Below the pieces are notes generated by a model. That model did no database searches and had not been told where the DNA came from. It saw only the letters and a program-made list of their open reading frames with translations. This document shows, piece by piece, positions 11,844 through 23,226 of a stretch of DNA of 64,000 bases (the first letter of the stretch is position 1; each line of letters opens with the position of its first letter). The stretch lies in contig NC_089427.1 in NCBI RefSeq assembly GCF_013426205.1, forward strand, positions 992,001-1,056,000, read 5' to 3'. The position numbers were made by a program, and so were the translations under genes. The stretch comes from Metarhizium brunneum (lineage: Eukaryota > Ascomycota > Sordariomycetes > Hypocreales > Clavicipitaceae).

Positions 11844-14800
11844 GGTGGGCTATGCAACAATGGAATAGGACAGCGGCACAGCAGGACCGCGACAATATCG
11901 TGTTACAGTTGAATGATGGTGCGCCACAAAAATTCAAGAAAAAGGTCTGGCATAGGGATAGATAAAACCGGGCATCAAAACATGTCGCAGCAGCTGTCGC
12001 AGCAACCTTCGCTTGCCGGCCCCGAGGCAGATGCTTGACTGTGCAATAAACGCAGGCTCAGGCCTGGTGATGGGGTTCTTTGTTCTGATTGAGTGCCAGG
12101 GAGGGTAGTAGTACAAATGCCACCGGGTCAATGTCTATAAAGCGACATGGAGGGTCACGATGCCAATGGCGAAGAAGCCAAGGCTGAGGGCATCTGAGAC
12201 GAGGTTGCCCCCCGATTTGATCAGAGACCACGGCCAGCTGTCGCAGCTGTTCGGTCTCACCACGGTTTGAAGAAACATTGCAGGTGCCAAAGTACTCGAG
12301 TACCAAATAAAACCCGGAGGGAAGGTGCATCGCAGGAGAAGGCATGTTCGCTCGGGGTTCTCTCTTACCATCTTGACGGCAGCCAGCAGGACGAAGCCAG
12401 CTCAAGCTCCACACAGCTCCCGGATCAAAAAGCTCGCACCGCCAGAAAAACACAACTGGCAGACACGGTCCGCGCAGACAAAGAGCGTGGACGCCAGACT
12501 ACCTGGGTATCCGGGTCGATGGAGGAATTGGATGCTGCAATCGTGCGTGTCAGTACTGGTGAGGCTCAAGATAGCCTTTCCGGCAACGCGGCAACGGTTC
12601 GGTGGACGGCGTACGGCGGGGAAGGTGCGGACGGAGTGCCTGCACAGGTGGTGGTTGTGAGCGACACGTTGTACTCGCTCGTGCTTTTGCGTGTGTGCGA
12701 TATTCCGTGTGTGTAATGTGCGTATGCTTGGACGGGTTGGACGGGTGGCAAAGGGCGGCGGCAGCGGCGAACACGACGACGTCAACGTCAGGCAGACAAA
12801 TCGACATGCAGCACCAACCAGCTTTGCGGCGCCAGGATGCGGATCCGTCACTCTGTACCAACCGACAGAGCTGCTCGAGTCTGCACAAGTGGGTAACAGA
12901 CACACCCGAGTTGAAGTGGACTGGACGGTGGGCACGCCAGGCAGGAAGGGGGGCAAAACCTCGGTCTCAAATTTCAATGCGGGGTGCCAGAGAGACAGCA
13001 CCTTCTCTATTGTGCAAGAATACAGTCGAGAGACGTGACGAGCACCGTCAAATAAACAATGGAACAATCGGGAGCATGTGCAGCTGAATATTCGACATTG
13101 GCGGCTTGGAAGCCTCCTTTGCTACTGCGACGGGTGGCGAGGCAGGGATGTATCCCTCAGTTTGTCAAGGGCTTGACTTGAGTTTCATGGCAAGGAGGGC
13201 TCTTGGTAAAGATATGATGAGGCAAAGCCAAACTAGTGGGACTCAACAACAACGGGCCGAGCTGTACGCAGTAAGGGCATGATGGCTGACGAATATGGTC
13301 CAGTCATGGCCAGATAACAATAGACCACCTCAAGCCGAGAGACGTCTTTCACTGTCATGGCGCGGGAAACATTCTGGAAGTTCTAACCAAGTATCCCACT
13401 AACAATAACGAACGGTTGTCTTAGACTCTAGCTCGGCGCCACCCATGACGTCTCCCTGTATCAGAGCTCAAGAGTGGCTTCACGATAGCAGAGGAAGGCC
13501 GCCAGGCAACCCGAGTTCCTGACTTGGTGAGCCTGTTCATTTTGACTATAATGCGCCTGAAGGACTCGGCATATGCTGTCCCATTGACACTTGTGGAAGG
13601 ACTCAAGAGAGATTAGGGTTTTGTCATTGAGGGACGGAAACAACGGGCTACCGGTGTCGATGCCGGGAAGGCTATGTCGGATGCAAACATGCCACAATCC
13701 TGGGGGATATGGTCTTATACTCCTCCACAAGGGATGGACGGTTATGCACTCCGCACCGGACGAGACGCCGAAAGCTGAAACCCATTGATGCTGCAGTGCG
13801 CCACCTACAATGAGCACTTGGCTCGTAAGCTCACTCAACGCCATTGAGCTCCTCGGCCATGGCTTGATGTTGACAGAGCTGAAAGACAATCCCTAGAGAG
13901 CAGGATGATGAGCCGCGGCCGAAGAGCCTTGGGAGCTATCAAGGCAGTAGTTTGAAGCAATATCAACTACTCGGTGCGCCCAAGTCGTAGTACAACGCCT
14001 GGTCGAGAGGGACGGGAGACGGGAGACGGAAGACGGTTCTCTATCCACAAGCTTCATCAGTTGAGTGCATCTGAGCATCGAGTTTAACTGCACAAGAGCT
14101 CTATGCAGTCTGGTTTGACATGTGCTGGCAGCAACTTGACAGGACGAACAATGGAGACTTGGAACTGGATACTTTACTTGATAGCGCGTACATTCAGTGT
14201 CACCCTGCGAGTGGGCGAGGCCTGTCACATGTCTGGTGTCTGCGCATGTGGTGTGTCGACGCTCAACTCAGCACGTAGGCCGTGCCTATGACTGGCATTT
14301 CGCGCCTGGGCTAGCACACCGGCTCCCGAAACTGGCACCACGATGGGCGACCCCCTCTTCAGAATGCGCCAATCCCGCGAATGAGCCGCCCGTCGCTCTG
14401 CCACTAGCCATGCAGCCTCTGCACCCCATGCGACCACCGCTTGTTGGCCTGCAATGGCTCTGGCCCTGCAGCTCGCAGGTGCCGGGTGCTCTTGTGCCCT
14501 TTAATGTTGCTTGTGCCCGTGTGCCCCCGATACCGCTCCTGGTCATGCCATCAAGCATCGCCAGCAAAACCAGACATGCCACTATGCAAAACTAGCTGCA
14601 ACTCTGCCATGCATAACTCGAAGCATTGTGCAAGCATGTGAGCCTTGCAAGCCCAACCCCAAAGTTGGGCCGTGCCCAAGTTGTGGCCTTCTTGGGCGAA
14701 GCTTGACTGACTCTCCAAACGTGCTGCAGATGACGGACAATGCCATCTACATGCGAACTAGGCAAAGTCCTGCTCCCGCCGATGCCGTCAAATTCTCGTC

Positions 14801-15118
14801 TGGCCCAACTTCCCCGTCCCAAGCTGCAATCTCCCTCATACACCATCGCGGTAGCAGCCTCGAACAGGCCGACGGCTTGAAAAGCGTCTCTCGTGCACAT
14901 ACAATAATAATCCTCCCGTCCCCAAGCTGAAGCTCCCACCCTCGTTTCTGCCCTGTGGGCCCCTCCGATCTGGGCACACGACCGATCTCGCTCACGAGCT
15001 CCCCAGTCCAACAATTTACAAAGCACCGGACCCCATATCTACGTCGCAAGAGAGACGGAAGAACAAACGTAAACCGTGCTCCCTTGACATCACCCAGTCG
15101 CTGCATGGAATTCCAATC
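11844..15118. other. 3.3 kb intergenic region, UBP15 / kinase
   Basis: This is the upstream region of both flanking divergent genes. Open frames up to 221 codons exist (minus strand 12402-13067), but none shows conserved motifs and all overlap similar-sized frames on the other strand. A short GGGAGAC-type repeat lies at about 14012-14035. I can support no gene. Confidence 0.55.
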
Positions 15119-16747
15119 ATGCTCTCCACCGCGCTGTGCAAGACCGGCAAACGGTGCGCATTGAGCCGCGGCGCCGTGCTCGCAGCAGCAGCCAGAAGCC
15201 CAGTCACCGGGCCGGAATGCACGTTACCGTCGCCTTCGCCAATCTGCCGACGACATGGGCAACAGCAACAATCGCGCAAAGCCAGCAACGGCACCTGGAG
15301 GCCGGTATCTGTTCTGGACGAGTATGTGCGCCCACAGGAATGATCCCCCCGCCTCGTCAGACACAAACCCTAACAGGAACATGTATAGATGGGTGGCGAG
15401 AGAAGCAAGGCCCATCAGCTTGCGACAGCTCATGGTCTTTGGCCGCTCTCTGACCGAGTCGCGCCTCATCAGCTCAGCAAACTATGTCCGGACAGAGCTC
15501 CCAGCCAGGCAAGTTGCAGCCGAATCCCTCTCCCCTCCAGGAAAATTGCACTTGATTTGCTGACGGCTTCCCTTGCTTGCAGAATAGCACATCGTCTCCG
15601 AGACATGCAACAGCTGCCCTACGTCGTCGTAACCAATCCGCACATCAGCGAGGTCTACGACCTATACTACAACGCATTCGACCAGCTCCGCAAACTCAAA
15701 GAAATCAAGACCCTAGAGGACAACGACAAGCTGTGCGACATTATCCGCCACAACCTCAAGAGCCACTTGACCGTGATTCCCAAGCTGGCAATGGGCATCC
15801 TCGAGTGCGGCGGGCTCATGGACCCCCAAGCACTCGACAAATTCATGAACACCATTCTCAGATCCGTAAGTCTCGCCGCCCTCTGAAACCCCACGCTATA
15901 CCTTGCTCCTCGCCTCCAGGCTCACTCACACACCCCCCGTCTCCAGCGAATATCCCGCCGCGTCATCGCGGAGCAACACCTCTCCCTCACCGAAACCTTC
16001 AACTCCCCCTACTTCTCGCCCGGCGCGAAGCTCTCCGAGTCCGACTTCATCGGCGAGGTCTTCATCAAATGCTCCGCCAAGGACGTCATCACGCGCTGCG
16101 CCAAAGCCGTCACGGCCCTCGCCCGCTCCACCAACGGGCCCGACGCCCCCATCCCCGACGTCAACGTCGTCGGCCACCTCGACGCCAGCTTCCCCTACAT
16201 CCTGAGCCACATCGAGTACATTGTCGGCGAGCTCCTCCGCAACTCGGTCCAGGCCGTCATTGACCGGCACCAGCGGCAGCCGGACCCCTCGTCGCCCCCT
16301 CCCCCCGTCGAAGTGACCGTCTGCGAGGCCCAGGAACACGTCATATTCCGCATATCCGACCGCGGCGGCGGCATCCCCCGCGCCGAGCTGCCCTACCTGT
16401 GGTCCTTCTCCAAGGGCCCGCAGTCGGCCAAGCGCCTCGAGAACCTCGGCCAGGTCCCCCGCATGGCCGCGACAATGGAGGAGCTCCATGTGGAAGACGA
16501 GCTCGGCCGCGCCGACCTCAAGGCCCCCGCCGCCTACCAGAGCTCCCTGTCCTCGCTGACCAGCCGGCCTCCCAACCTGCGCCTGGGCATGGGCCTGCCG
16601 CTGAGCAGAGTGTACGCGGAGTACTGGGCCGGCAGCCTGAATCTGCACAGCCTGGAGGGATACGGCGTCGATGCGTTCCTGCAGATATCCAGACTGGGCA
16701 ATAAGAATGAACAGCTCGTTACAAGGGCAAGCATGGACTCTGTTTAG
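15119..16747 (+). CDS. mitochondrial PDK/BCKDK-family protein kinase
   Basis: join(15119..15321,15389..15508,15583..15865,15947..16747); 468 residues. It belongs to the GHKL-fold kinases that phosphorylate and inactivate the E1 subunit of pyruvate or branched-chain 2-oxoacid dehydrogenase in the mitochondrial matrix. Visible are the histidine-like box IRHNLKSHLTVIPKLAMGI (about 170-190), the N-box ELLRNSVQA (Asn301), the G1 box SDRGGGIP (Asp340) and the G2 box LGMGLPLSRVYAEYWAG. The first 60 residues are rich in Arg/Ala/Ser with few acids, as expected for a mitochondrial presequence. Intron 2 (15509-15582) begins GCAAGT, not GT; the frame requires it. A Pro-rich insert sits just before the G1 box. 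I cannot decide between PDK (PKP1/PKP2) and BCKDK from sequence alone. Confidence 0.88.
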
Positions 16748-17576
16748 CCTCTGGCGGCTGCTGCGACTTGTATCGAATCTTGCTAGCATAAAGCATGCGC
16801 ACGTGAGTATGGTGTATTTTCGACAATATTTTTCGGGACGGCGGAAATGAGCAATTCAGGACATTTTGGCATACCTGGTTATTAGTAGCGGTCAAATTTG
16901 TCTAGCCGTGTGTACGGTTCTTCATCTTTTTTTATTTCGTCTTTTTTTTGGCAAACGAGACCATACGAGCATGGAGTTGGAGTTGGTGAGCTAGGGCATT
17001 TAATCTACACACAGTTGGACCAAGACAGCATGTCACATATACATACAAAAGGCCTTGACACTTCGCAACCGGCTTCAAGTCGGATATAAACGAAAGCTGT
17101 GATTGAATTACCTCCGCCAAGCAAAGCACTCGGCTGACAGAGAAACGGTGCTGGAGTATAAAACGAGGAAATAAAATAAGGCTGCATGATCAAAAAAACA
17201 GCTTGCGTTGCACGCGCCCCTGTCTGTTTGCAAATAAAAGAGGCCTTACTTTTCCGTGACTGCCCAGTCTATCATAGACCTGACACAAAGAGTCATAGAG
17301 CCCCCGAGTTGCTGCAAGGACCGCTCTACTGAGCAACGACCGAAAGCGTAACTCGAGGGCTCTCTGAAACTCTTCCGTAGTACTAGCAGGTTACCTTGGT
17401 ATCCATAATGCCCTCTTCCTCATCCACCATGGTATTCGTTGGCCATGACCTTGTTAAAAAAAGAGAAATTATAGTCATTTCAGACTCCTGCTCCCCAAAC
17501 ACGCATCAGACCAGCAAAAGAGAAGATTCTGGCTTGTCCGACATTAAAATTGCCTTATTGTGAAACCATGTGTGAA
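16748..17576. other. convergent 3' region, kinase / CDC12
   Basis: Between the stops of the kinase (+) and septin (-). It is AT-rich in its first half. It contains a long inverted repeat at 17297-17363 that is described separately. No protein-coding exon is seen. Confidence 0.6.
17297..17363 (-). ncRNA. long hairpin, unknown structured RNA or 3' UTR element
   Basis: The 14-base arms 17297-17310 and 17350-17363 are inverted copies with one difference. If transcribed from the minus strand that difference becomes a G-U pair, giving a continuous 14-bp stem with a 39-nt loop. On the plus strand it is a C-A mismatch. It lies 214-280 nt past the CDC12 stop, on the strand CDC12 is transcribed from. 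A second pair, GTTGCT/AGCAAC, allows an alternative fold. I recognise no RNA family. It has a D-arm-like word but no tRNA B box. Confidence 0.4.
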
Positions 17577-18928
17577 TTAGCGGCGACCATGACTGCGGAC
17601 AGCACTGCCCTGCATCTGCTCGAGCTCGGTTTCCAGCTGCTTGATCTGGGCGTGGGTCTGTTCGAGATCCTTGTTGAGGCGGTCGCGCTCGGCAATAAGC
17701 TTCTGCTCCCACTGTCGGAACCGCTGCTCTTCGATCTTGACCTGTTCGGTGAAACGCTTGCGCAGAGCCTCTTCCTCTTCCTTGAACTTGGGGTTGTCCA
17801 GCTTGCGGGGTCGGGCCTCGCCGAATTTACGAGTCTCCATCTGCTGAGCACGGTACGCCTCGTAGTGCAGCTCTTCCGTAGTGTGAATAAGGTCGAGCAT
17901 ATGGGTTCGGATCAAGATGGAACGAAGCTTCTTGAAGTCGCAGTGGTCCTCGTTCTCGACCTCGGCAACACCCCACGAGTACTGACGACCCTTGACAATG
18001 CGGCCATCATTGGTCTTGACGTCCTTCTCGGAACCGATGACGGCAAAGGGCATAGCAGCCATGAGGCTTCGGGCGTGTTGAACAGCAGCTTCGTCATCCT
18101 CCTCGATAGGGGGTTGATAGATCTTGATGTTCTGGGCTTCAATAACAGAGATGATCTAGGGGGGGTGGTTAGCAGATAGGATGGGAATAGAGTAGGCTGT
18201 CGTGTATTATCATACTCTCTGCTTGAACTTGGCCAGGTCAGCAGGGCTCAGCGTGTCGGCCTTGGCAATAACAGGGATCAAGTTGACCCGAGAGCAGAGT
18301 CTCTTCATGACTTCAATGTCGAGAGGCTTCAGGGTGTGGCCGGTCGGGCGGATGAAGTACAAGCAGGCGTGGACTCGAAGGTCAATCTTGTCCTGGCGGC
18401 GAGGCTGCTGCTCCTGAAGCATGTAGGATTCGTGTTGGTCGTCGAGGAACTCGATAATGGGCATCCAAGAGTCACGGTTGTTGACATAGTCGCCGAATCC
18501 AGGAGTATCAATGACGGTCAGACGGACTAATTCACGGTTAGTCGTCGGGACGTGATGCTGCTTTGCTAGGTTACTGCATACCCTTGAAGAACTTCTCCTC
18601 GAGCTCAGCCTTGGTGATCTCAATTTCGACAGTCTTGTCGACTTGCTTTTGGTGTCGGCGCTTGTGGTCGGCATAGTTCTTGATGGTGGTGGAGAAGAGG
18701 GTGTTGATGAAGGTGGTCTTGCCCAAGCCAGACTCGCCAGCAACCTACGACTTCCGTCAGTATTCACCCGATCAACAGATGATCGAGAAACTAGTGGGAG
18801 CCCCTCTGTTCGTTTGATAAACATACCATAATGGTGAAGCTGGCTCCCCGCTTGGCGACAATTTTGTGTCGCTGGTTGGGGAGGTTGGCAATGCCAATCG
18901 GTGAGGCGCTCTCAGCAGCTGGTGCCAT
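17577..18928 (-). CDS. CDC12: septin, Cdc12/AspC class
   Basis: complement(join(17577..18155,18216..18526,18582..18744,18827..18928)); 384 residues, three introns of 55-82 bp. It is a GTP-binding cytoskeletal protein that assembles into septin filaments and rings at septa and hyphal tips. It opens with the Cdc12-type SPIGIANLPNQRHKIV. Then come P-loop GESGLGKT (37-44), switch DTPGFGD (95-101) and AKAD (176-179), followed by the septin unique element. The C-terminal coiled coil (about 300-375) includes EEQRFRQWEQKL, which also occurs in yeast Cdc12. These words place it with Cdc12/AspC/Sep6; from recall, the Cdc11/AspA class has a different P-loop. The first coding exon is 34 codons, ending directly before the P-loop segment. 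The start ATG is the only one in frame ahead of the conserved N-terminus. Confidence 0.93.
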
Positions 18929-19541
18929 CTTGAAGACGCGTGAGAAGGAACGGTGTATGGGAGGAAATCGGCCTTGAAGCTAACAATAAGCACACAGTCT
19001 AAGGCAGCTGTGAAAAGAACGAGGAGACACCAGAGGTCAAAGACGGGACCGAATTGAAGGATGGAGTCGGAGGTGGGTGGAGGTTGTAGCTTGATAGATG
19101 CAGTCGATGTACTTACTCCGTACTTCAGGGGCATCAAGCCTGACCAGAAGGGGGGGTTGCTGGTCAGAAGTCCTCAAAGTGCCCGCCCCATCTCATCAAT
19201 CAACCCATCCATTGACAGCCCCCAGTCCAAAATTACGGCCCTTGGTTGGCTGGCTGGAGCCATGGCCACACGGGGGGCAGGTGCTGGTCCCCTTTTCCTT
19301 CCCAACGGTGCCCATTACGACGCGGTCGGTGCACCATGCTTGTCCCAACAAGGCTTAGATCTCAGACCAGGAACAATTATCTACCGGACCCTCCATTCTG
19401 TGGCCACCCAGGCACGTAGCAAGTTGCAAGTTTTCTAAGAAAAAGTAGGACTGCGTTATCGATAAGGCCAAATGTCGAAATTTTGGTTTCATAGTTCAAT
19501 GGCATCTTCAATCTCTATGGCCTTGTAGGTAGATGGCAACA
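18929..19541. other. divergent promoter region, CDC12 / PWP2
   Basis: 613 bp between two start codons. It holds one exact TACTCCGTA motif (19114-19122). An AAATTTT-type word at 19479-19488, about 55 bp before the PWP2 ATG, resembles the RRPE element of yeast ribosome-biogenesis promoters; that link is only suggestive. Confidence 0.5.
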
Positions 19542-22381
19542 ATGAAGACTGACTTCAAGGTAAGAAGTATATTTTTCTCTTTTTTCCTTTACGGAATCTC
19601 ATCCGTTGCAATTTTTTCTTCTTCATCAGGACATGGCCCTAACTTGCGCAGTTCTCGAACTTGCTGGGTACTGTCTACTGCCAGGGCAACTTACTCTTCA
19701 GTCCCGATGGCACCCATCTCTTCTCACCAGTCGGCAACCGAGTGACCGTATTTAATCTAGTAGAGTAAGTATTATCCATGCGATCAATACTCATGTCAAT
19801 TGGCCAATAGTCTAACGCCGTATTGCGCAGAAACAAGTCTCACACGCTACCCTTTGCCCATCGAAAAAACATTTCACGAATCGGTCTCACACCCCGCGGC
19901 AACCTCCTCCTCACTGTTGACGAAGATGGCCAGGCCATCTTAACAAACGTCCCTCGCCGAATCCCCATATACCACTTTTCTTTCCGATCAAAGGTCACGG
20001 CTCTCTCATTCTCTGCCTCGGGAAGACACTTTGCGGTTGGGCTGGGACGCGTGATCGAAGTTTGGCACGTGCCGTCGACGCCCGATACCAATGCCGACGG
20101 CGAGCTCGAGTTTGCACCCTTTGTTAGACATCATAGACATACTGGACATTTTGATGACGTGCGACACATCGAGTGGTCAAGCGACTCTAGATTCTTCCTC
20201 ACAGCATCCAAGGATCTGACGACGCGGATATGGAGCTTGGATCAAGAGGAAGGCTTTTCTCCTACCGTCTTGTCAGGCCACAAGCAAGCCGTCCTCGGTG
20301 CTTGGTTCTCCAAAGATCAGGAAATAATCTATACTGTTAGCAAAGACGGCGCTGTGTTTGAATGGCGCTACGTTAAGCCCATCAATCCCAAGGAAGACGA
20401 AGAGATGGGCGAGACGGATGACGATTCGAATATGCGATGGAGAATAGTGCAGAAGCATTACTTCATGCAAGGAAGCGCCCATGTAAGATGCGCCGCCTTC
20501 CATCCCGAATCAAACCTCCTGGTGGCCGGGTTCTCCGACGGCATCTTTGCGCTGTACGAAATGCCCGACTTTAACAACATTCACAAACTCAGCATTTCCC
20601 AAAACGACATTGACTTTGTCACGATCAACAAGAGCGGAGAGTGGCTGGCATTTGGGGCTTCAAAACTAGGACAACTGTTGGTATGGGAATGGCAATCAGA
20701 ATCGTATATCCTGAAGCAGCAAGGTCATTTCGACTCTATGAACTCTCTGGTGTACTCACCCGATGGGCAGCGAATCATCACCACGGCAGACGACGGGAAG
20801 ATCAAGGTTTGGGACATTGAATCCGGATTCTGCATAGTAACATTTACGGAACACACCAGCGGCGTGACAGCGTGCGAGTTCGCCAAGAAGGGAAATGTAC
20901 TCTTTACGGCCAGTTTGGACGGTTCGATTCGGGCGTGGGATTTGATCAGATACAGAAACTTTCGTACATTCACCGCGCCGACGCGACTCTCATTCTCATG
21001 TATGGCTGTCGACCCCAGTGGTGAAGTCGTTGCCGCAGGCTCCCTTGACTCTTTCGACGTCCACATTTGGTCTGTACAGACCGGCCAGCTTCTCGACCAA
21101 ATGTCGGGTCACGAAGGTCCCGTCTCAGCATTGGCATTCTCACCAAACGGTGATTCTCTGGTCAGTGGCAGCTGGGATCGCACAGCACGAATTTGGTCCA
21201 TCTTCAACCGGGCCCAGACGAGCGAGCCCCTTCAGCTACAAGCAGATGTGTTGGACATTGCCATACGACCAGACTCATTGCAGCTGGCCATCTCCACACT
21301 CGACGGACAGTTGACGTTCTGGTCCATGGCCGATGCCGAGCAGGTTGCTGGCTTGGACGGTCGCCGCGACGTTTCAGGTGGACGCAAATTCAGTGACCGC
21401 CGGACGGCAGCCAACGTCCAGGGAACCAAAAGCTTCAATTCCATTCGATACAGCACCGACGGGAGCTGTCTTCTCGCAGGCGGCAACAGCAAGTACATTT
21501 GCCTCTACTCGGTAACCACCATGGTGCTTCTCAAGAAGTTTACCGTCAGCGTGAACCTCTCCCTGTCCGGAACCCAAGAATTTCTCAACAGCAAACACCT
21601 CACGGAAGCAGGGCCCGTGGACGAGCTAGACGACCAAGGCGAGGCGTCGGACCGCGAGGACCGCGTCGACAGGAGCCTCCCTGGTTCAAAACGTGGCGGT
21701 GACCCGTCTGCGCGCAAGAAACTGCCAGCCGTTCGCGTCAACGGCATCGCCTTTTCACCGGCCGGAACCGCCTTTTGCGCCGCGTCAACGGAAGGTCTAC
21801 TCATTTACAGCCTCGACAACACGGTTCAATTCGATCCGTTTGACCTCAACATGGAAATCACGCCCGCGTCGACACTGCACGTTCTCGAATCCGAAAAAGA
21901 CTACCTCAAGGCCCTCGTCATGGCATTCCGTCTCAACGAAGCCGGCCTCATTAAGCGTGTGTTCCAGGCCGTGCCCCCGTCAGACATTGCCCTCGTAGTA
22001 GGGGATTTGCCGACGGTCTACGTGTCGAGATTATTGCGGTTTGTGGCGGCGCAGACTGAAGAGTCGCCACACATTGAGTTTTGTCTCTTGTGGATAAAGG
22101 CACTTGTCGACAAGCACGGCAAGTGGCTAACGGCAAATAGGGGCAAGATGGATGTTGAGCTGCGCGTTGTCTCGCGCGCCGTCTCCAAGATGAGGGACGA
22201 GATCAGAAGGTTGGCAGATGAAAACGTCTACATGGTTGACTACTTGTTGGGACAGGCAGGGAAGGAGGTTGCCATGGGCAAGGGCGTCAAGATGGTAACG
22301 GGGGGCGAGAGAATGGCCATTGATGCGGCGGACGGGGAGGAGGACACTGACGACGAGGACGAGTGGATAGGATTAGAATAG
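19542..22381 (+). CDS. PWP2: periodic tryptophan protein 2 (PWP2/Utp1)
   Basis: join(19542..19559,19652..19764,19831..22381); 893 residues. It is a nucleolar component of the UTP-B complex of the SSU processome, needed for early cleavages of pre-rRNA and 18S rRNA maturation. It is built of many WD40 repeats in two propellers (for example VSGSWDRTARIWSIF, FTASLDGSIRAWDL), followed by the helical Utp12-like C-terminal domain (about 690-830) and an acidic tail (EEDTDDEDEWIGLE). The N-terminus MKTDFKFSNLLGTVYCQGN matches the family start and is split by an intron after only six codons. The ATG at 19533, nine bases upstream in frame, would add three residues; I prefer 19542 by family similarity. 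The length is normal for PWP2. It is divergent from CDC12. Confidence 0.94.
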
Positions 22382-23226
22382 GCGTTTGTGTAAATACCAT
22401 TGCAAAAGCTCGCTTGGGGCCATATTTTGTCGAGCCCGGTGCTGCGAATCGCGGCGCTACGTGACGTGTAATATCCATGGACGACAAACGTTGATTGCTC
22501 GGGTTACATTCGCAAACGAAGCCGGCAGGAAGTCAGCCTATGCAGCACACGGCAGCGCTCAAGCATGCGGCTGTTGTTCAGCGGATAGCCTACATGTCAT
22601 GTTCCACGCGGATTCCGGTCGGCTCGCGTCTTGGCCGCAAACGCGAGGGTGTACAGAAACGTGGCCAGCGGAGAAGAGACGAAAAGCCAGCAGGTTGACG
22701 GCGGTGTCACCAGACGAGGACTGATGGCCAATACTAGTACTATCCCCGCGGTAGAACGAACATTGAAGCATCGTACCCCACAAACAGGCCCGTCGCCTCC
22801 GCATCACGGCTTGTCAAAACCCGGGGCCGCGAACCAATCCGCTCGTCTCGGTTGTCATTCACACCATCCGCAGCAAAAGTGCCAGACGGGCAAAGCACAC
22901 CTCCCACACGCGACATTTGTCAGCGCCCGCACGTTTGTGCACGCCGTGCCCAACGAAAGGGTCGCATGAGCCGCATCGCAGGGGACACGATCACAACGGC
23001 CTCGGGAGCAGGCGTGACAGCCACACGGATTGCCCTCCGCCTGTTCCGAAACCGCGCCATCGCCAGCGGCAACTTGTATAAATCGCGGCGGGATCCGTGG
23101 GAGGCCGCGCCGACCCCGACGGGCCACATGCACTCGGTGTCGAGGATCGCGTCCAGGACGACGGCACCTTCACCGTCAGGAATAACCACCCGCGCGTATT
23201 CGATCCGGTCTGGGCTCCGCGCCAAC
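22382..23226. other. intergenic region, PWP2 / questin-oxidase-like
   Basis: Holds the PWP2 3' end and the promoter of the next gene, with a TATA-like TATAAAT at 23077-23083. The frame open from 22852 runs into the next CDS but has no conserved wording before 23227. No separate gene is seen. Confidence 0.55.
23077..23083 (+). promoter_or_regulatory. TATA-like box of the questin-oxidase-like gene
   Basis: TATAAAT 144-150 bp before the chosen ATG at 23227, in otherwise GC-rich sequence. This supports a start at 23227, not further upstream. Confidence 0.4.

Noticed and set aside
12402..13067. 221-codon minus-strand frame
   Set aside because: No conserved content, overlapped by comparable frames on the other strand; treated as intergenic.
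15926..16789. 287-codon minus-strand frame
   Set aside because: Mirror of exon 4 of the PDK-like kinase.
17297..17363. tRNA gene
   Set aside because: The minus strand has a D-arm-like GCTCAGTAGAGC, but there is no B box, no acceptor stem of 7 bp with CCA-side pairing, and the arm length is wrong. Kept as an unknown hairpin.
18582..18928. Assignment of the septin to the Cdc3/AspB or Cdc11/AspA class
   Set aside because: The N-terminal IGIANLPNQRHKIV and the coiled-coil EEQRFRQWEQKL wording match Cdc12; the P-loop is the normal GESGLGKT form.
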